The position numbers were made by a program, and so were the translations under genes. 64,000 nucleotides of DNA from contig PGXL01000002.1 in assembly GCA_002839095.1 (NCBI GenBank), positions 1-64,000 on the forward strand. Reading direction: 5' to 3'. Under the pieces are notes generated by a model. It saw only the letters and a list, made by a program, of their open reading frames with translations. It was not told the origin of the DNA and searched no databases. The stretch comes from Tenericutes bacterium HGW-Tenericutes-2. Lineage in GTDB: Bacteria > Bacillota_I > Bacilli_A > Acholeplasmatales > Acholeplasmataceae. Shown here one piece after another: positions 61,944-64,000 of this stretch (position 1 is its first letter; every line of letters begins with the position of its first letter).

Positions 61944-63647
61944 ATGAACGTATCTGCGTTTATGTATGGAGAAAGTATAATGTTCGTATTTGGAGGACTT
62001 GCTCTCTTCATCTTTGGGATCAACATGATGAGTGATTCCCTAAAGGCTGCAGCTGGAAACAAGCTGAAGGCAATTATTGAAAAAACAACGAATACACCAC
62101 TCAAAGGTATTATCGTAGGTATTCTTTTAACTATCTTGATTCAGTCATCCTCAGGAACGACTGCATTAATGATAGGCTTGCTTAGAGCAGGGTTAATGAC
62201 CCTTCCTCAAGCAGTTGGAATTATTATGGGTGCAAATATTGGAACAACAGTCACTGCATTCATTATCGGTTTACCTGTAGCAGATTATGGTTTATATATA
62301 CTTTTCGTAGGTGTCGTGATGTCATTTATGAAAAATAGAAAAGTGCATCACTTCGGTGGAGTACTTGTCGGATTAGGGATGCTATTTGTAGGGTTAAACA
62401 CGATGTCAGATGGACTTAAACCACTAGCAGCAACCCCAACAGCAGAAGCTATGTTTCAAACATTTTCGAATAGTTGGTTTTTAGGAACTATTTTTGGTAC
62501 ATTATTTACAGCACTTGTTCAATCCTCATCGGCAGCGATTGGGGTATTAGAAAAACTTTACGCACTGAATGCAGAGGGTATTGAAACTATAACTTTACAT
62601 GGAGCAATTCCAATCTTATTAGGCGCGAATATAGGAACTACAATTACTGCCTTATTAGCATCCATTGGTGGTAATATTGAAAGTAGAAGAGCATCATTTA
62701 TACACATTTTGTTTAATGTCGTGAGTGCTGTTATTTTCTTAATTATTCTTGTGCCATATGAAGCATTAATTGTTTGGGTTGAAGCAAGATTCCTACAGCC
62801 ATTCTCTATGCTAACCATCGCATTTGCACATGCATTCCAAAATATCGCAATGACTTTTGTTATGTACTTCTTTATCAAGCAAATGATTTATCTTGCTAAG
62901 CTTGTTGTTAAAGATAAGAGTGGTAAGGTTATCCCAGAGGATATGTTTGATGAAAAGATTATCGAGGAATCACCTTCACTCGCATTAGAATTTGTTAAAA
63001 AAGCGATTCTATACATGGGATCTATCGTTAAAGACTATTTTGATATAGTTAGAGTTTACAGCTTTAAGGAAAATTCAAAGCTTGTTGAAGAAGGCTTTCA
63101 GCATGAAATGATGATTGATACCTATGATCAAAAGCTGCATGACTATTTAATTAAAATCTCAAGAGCAGGATTAGATAAACAAGACTCATTAAAACTTTCA
63201 AGAGACTTAGATACCATTAAAGATTTTGAACGTATTGGAGATCATTTAACAAACATCATTCAATTCTTCGAAGAAAGATATCAAGAATCTCAGCTCTTAT
63301 CGGTAGAAGGAACAAGAGATCTTCATGAATTATATGATGTCATAGGACAAATGCTCGAAGATACATTAAATAGCTTTGAAAATCAAGATGTACTACTCGC
63401 AAGAAAAGTAGTAAAAACTGAAGATTTGGTCGATGAACTCGAAGAAAAATTCAGATATAGATATATTGAAAGACTTAAAAATGGTGATATCACCTTCGTT
63501 ACAGCAGCGAATTTCCCTGATATTCTAGCGAATTTAGAAAGAATCGGTGACCATTTAATGAACATTGTTAGCTCAGTAATTGAACCAATGTACGTTCCAC
63601 AAAGCATATTAGTACCAAAACCTCACGAAATAGATAAAGATATATAA
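61944..63647 (+). CDS. Na+/phosphate cotransporter with PhoU-like C-terminus
   Basis: A 567-residue NptA/PNaS-type transporter. Two inverted membrane repeats each carry a QSSS motif (IQSSSGTTA and VQSSSAAIG) with GANIGTT following. The last ~200 residues are helical and PhoU-like ([11 protein letters not shown] and [11 protein letters not shown] repeated). Such proteins import phosphate with sodium or act as phosphate-responsive exporters. It stands alone between a terminator and uvrB. Confidence 0.92.
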   Translation: MNVSAFMYGESIMFVFGGLALFIFGINMMSDSLKAAAGNKLKAIIEKTTNTPLKGIIVGILLTILIQSSSGTTALMIGLLRAGLMTLPQAVGIIMGANIGTTVTAFIIGLPVADYGLYILFVGVVMSFMKNRKVHHFGGVLVGLGMLFVGLNTMSDGLKPLAATPTAEAMFQTFSNSWFLGTIFGTLFTALVQSSSAAIGVLEKLYALNAEGIETITLHGAIPILLGANIGTTITALLASIGGNIESRRASFIHILFNVVSAVIFLIILVPYEALIVWVEARFLQPFSMLTIAFAHAFQNIAMTFVMYFFIKQMIYLAKLVVKDKSGKVIPEDMFDEKIIEESPSLALEFVKKAILYMGSIVKDYFDIVRVYSFKENSKLVEEGFQHEMMIDTYDQKLHDYLIKISRAGLDKQDSLKLSRDLDTIKDFERIGDHLTNIIQFFEERYQESQLLSVEGTRDLHELYDVIGQMLEDTLNSFENQDVLLARKVVKTEDLVDELEEKFRYRYIERLKNGDITFVTAANFPDILANLERIGDHLMNIVSSVIEPMYVPQSILVPKPHEIDKDI

Positions 63648-63663
63648 TAAGGAGTTGGTAATC

Positions 63664-64000
63664 ATGTTTGAACTCAAAGCACCATATACACCAAAGGGTG
63701 ACCAAATTAAAGCAATTGAAACTTTAAAAGATAACTTTGAAAAGAATATCAATGAGCAAGTCCTTTTGGGTGCGACAGGTACAGGGAAAACATTTACGAT
63801 TGCCAATATCGTCCAGCATCTACAAAAGAAAACCCTTGTGCTCGCCCCAAATAAGACCCTAGCGGGTCAATTATATGGCGAGCTTAAGGCTTTTTTTCCT
63901 AATAATAGAGTAGAATACTTTATTTCCTACTATGACTATTATCAACCAGAAGCCTATGTTGTTTCCTCAGATACCTATATCGAAAAGGATTCCTCCATCA
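63664..64000 (+). CDS. uvrB: excinuclease ABC subunit B, 5' part only
   Basis: The gene runs off the right edge; 112 codons are visible. [20 protein letters not shown], Walker [28 protein letters not shown] and [16 protein letters not shown] are diagnostic of UvrB, the damage-verifying helicase of nucleotide excision repair, including the start of its beta-hairpin. AAGGAG precedes the ATG at 63664, 16 bases after the cotransporter gene. Confidence 0.97.
   Translation, partial: MFELKAPYTPKGDQIKAIETLKDNFEKNINEQVLLGATGTGKTFTIANIVQHLQKKTLVLAPNKTLAGQLYGELKAFFPNNRVEYFISYYDYYQPEAYVVSSDTYIEKDSSI

Noticed and set aside
1-64000. tRNA, rRNA, insertion sequences, integrase and attachment sites
   Set aside because: Reading both strands I saw no T-loop/anticodon-arm patterns, rRNA-like sequence or transposase motifs that I could support.

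Overview
The window comes from an AT-rich, low-GC Gram-positive genome. TGA is used as a stop codon throughout, for example at the ends of the DAHP synthase and recG genes, so this is not a TGA=Trp mycoplasma. PPi-dependent phosphofructokinase, pyruvate phosphate dikinase, a short DnaE, recG-plsX-rnc and dnaD-nth neighbourhoods, surface proteins anchored by membrane helices without LPXTG signals, and no visible cell-wall genes together suggest an Acholeplasma- or Izemoplasma-like Mollicute or a close Firmicute relative. The taxonomic call is an inference. I saw no rRNA, tRNA, CRISPR array or insertion sequence.

Layout. 1-1760: a stand-alone AAA ATPase (DUF4143 type) with repeats around it. 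1790-9209: a carbohydrate operon with a membrane-anchored enzyme of a family I cannot name, a TIM-barrel epimerase/isomerase, a GPH symporter, a cytosolic paralogue of the first enzyme and a GH105-type unsaturated uronyl hydrolase. 9212-14419 (minus): a TerY-like von Willebrand A protein, a PP2C phosphatase and a kinase with a pseudokinase-like second half, plus two tiny membrane proteins, preceded by another membrane protein. 14567-15977 (minus): a PadR regulator and a HAAS-domain protein with six repeated membrane modules. 16086-22420: a shikimate/tyrosine operon (aroF-tyrA-aroB-aroA-chorismate mutase-aroE-aroC) behind a leader that reads as a tyrosine-codon ribosome-stalling attenuator. 22470-26561: a DUF998 protein, an XRE/membrane-protein pair, and an ArsR regulator with a heavy-metal P-type ATPase. 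26606-31520: recG, plsX, rnc, dnaD, nth. 31625-38785: an XRE/TPR-like regulator, a heterodimeric ABC exporter and an Ig-repeat surface protein. 38798-44513: flavodoxin, dnaE, an alpha/beta hydrolase, an unknown protein and a CDF transporter. 44634-52655: one gene for a roughly 2,670-residue cysteine-free repeat protein. 52735-56529: an M20 peptidase with two membrane proteins, then a nitroreductase. 56580-61649: divergent PPi-PFK and ATP-PFK, then PPDK. 61944-64000: a Na/Pi cotransporter and the start of uvrB.

How it works together. The carbohydrate operon looks complete from surface cleavage through sodium/proton symport to cytosolic trimming of lyase products. The aromatic operon encodes most steps to prephenate and then tyrosine. 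Its leader couples transcription to charged tRNA-Tyr, and its DAHP synthase has the N-terminal domain that binds tyrosine in related enzymes. PFP, PFK and PPDK form a PPi-linked lower-glycolysis group. The strongest candidates for undescribed biology are the Tyr attenuator, the paired surface/cytosolic enzyme family, the membrane-linked TerY-type phosphorylation cassette and the giant repeat protein.
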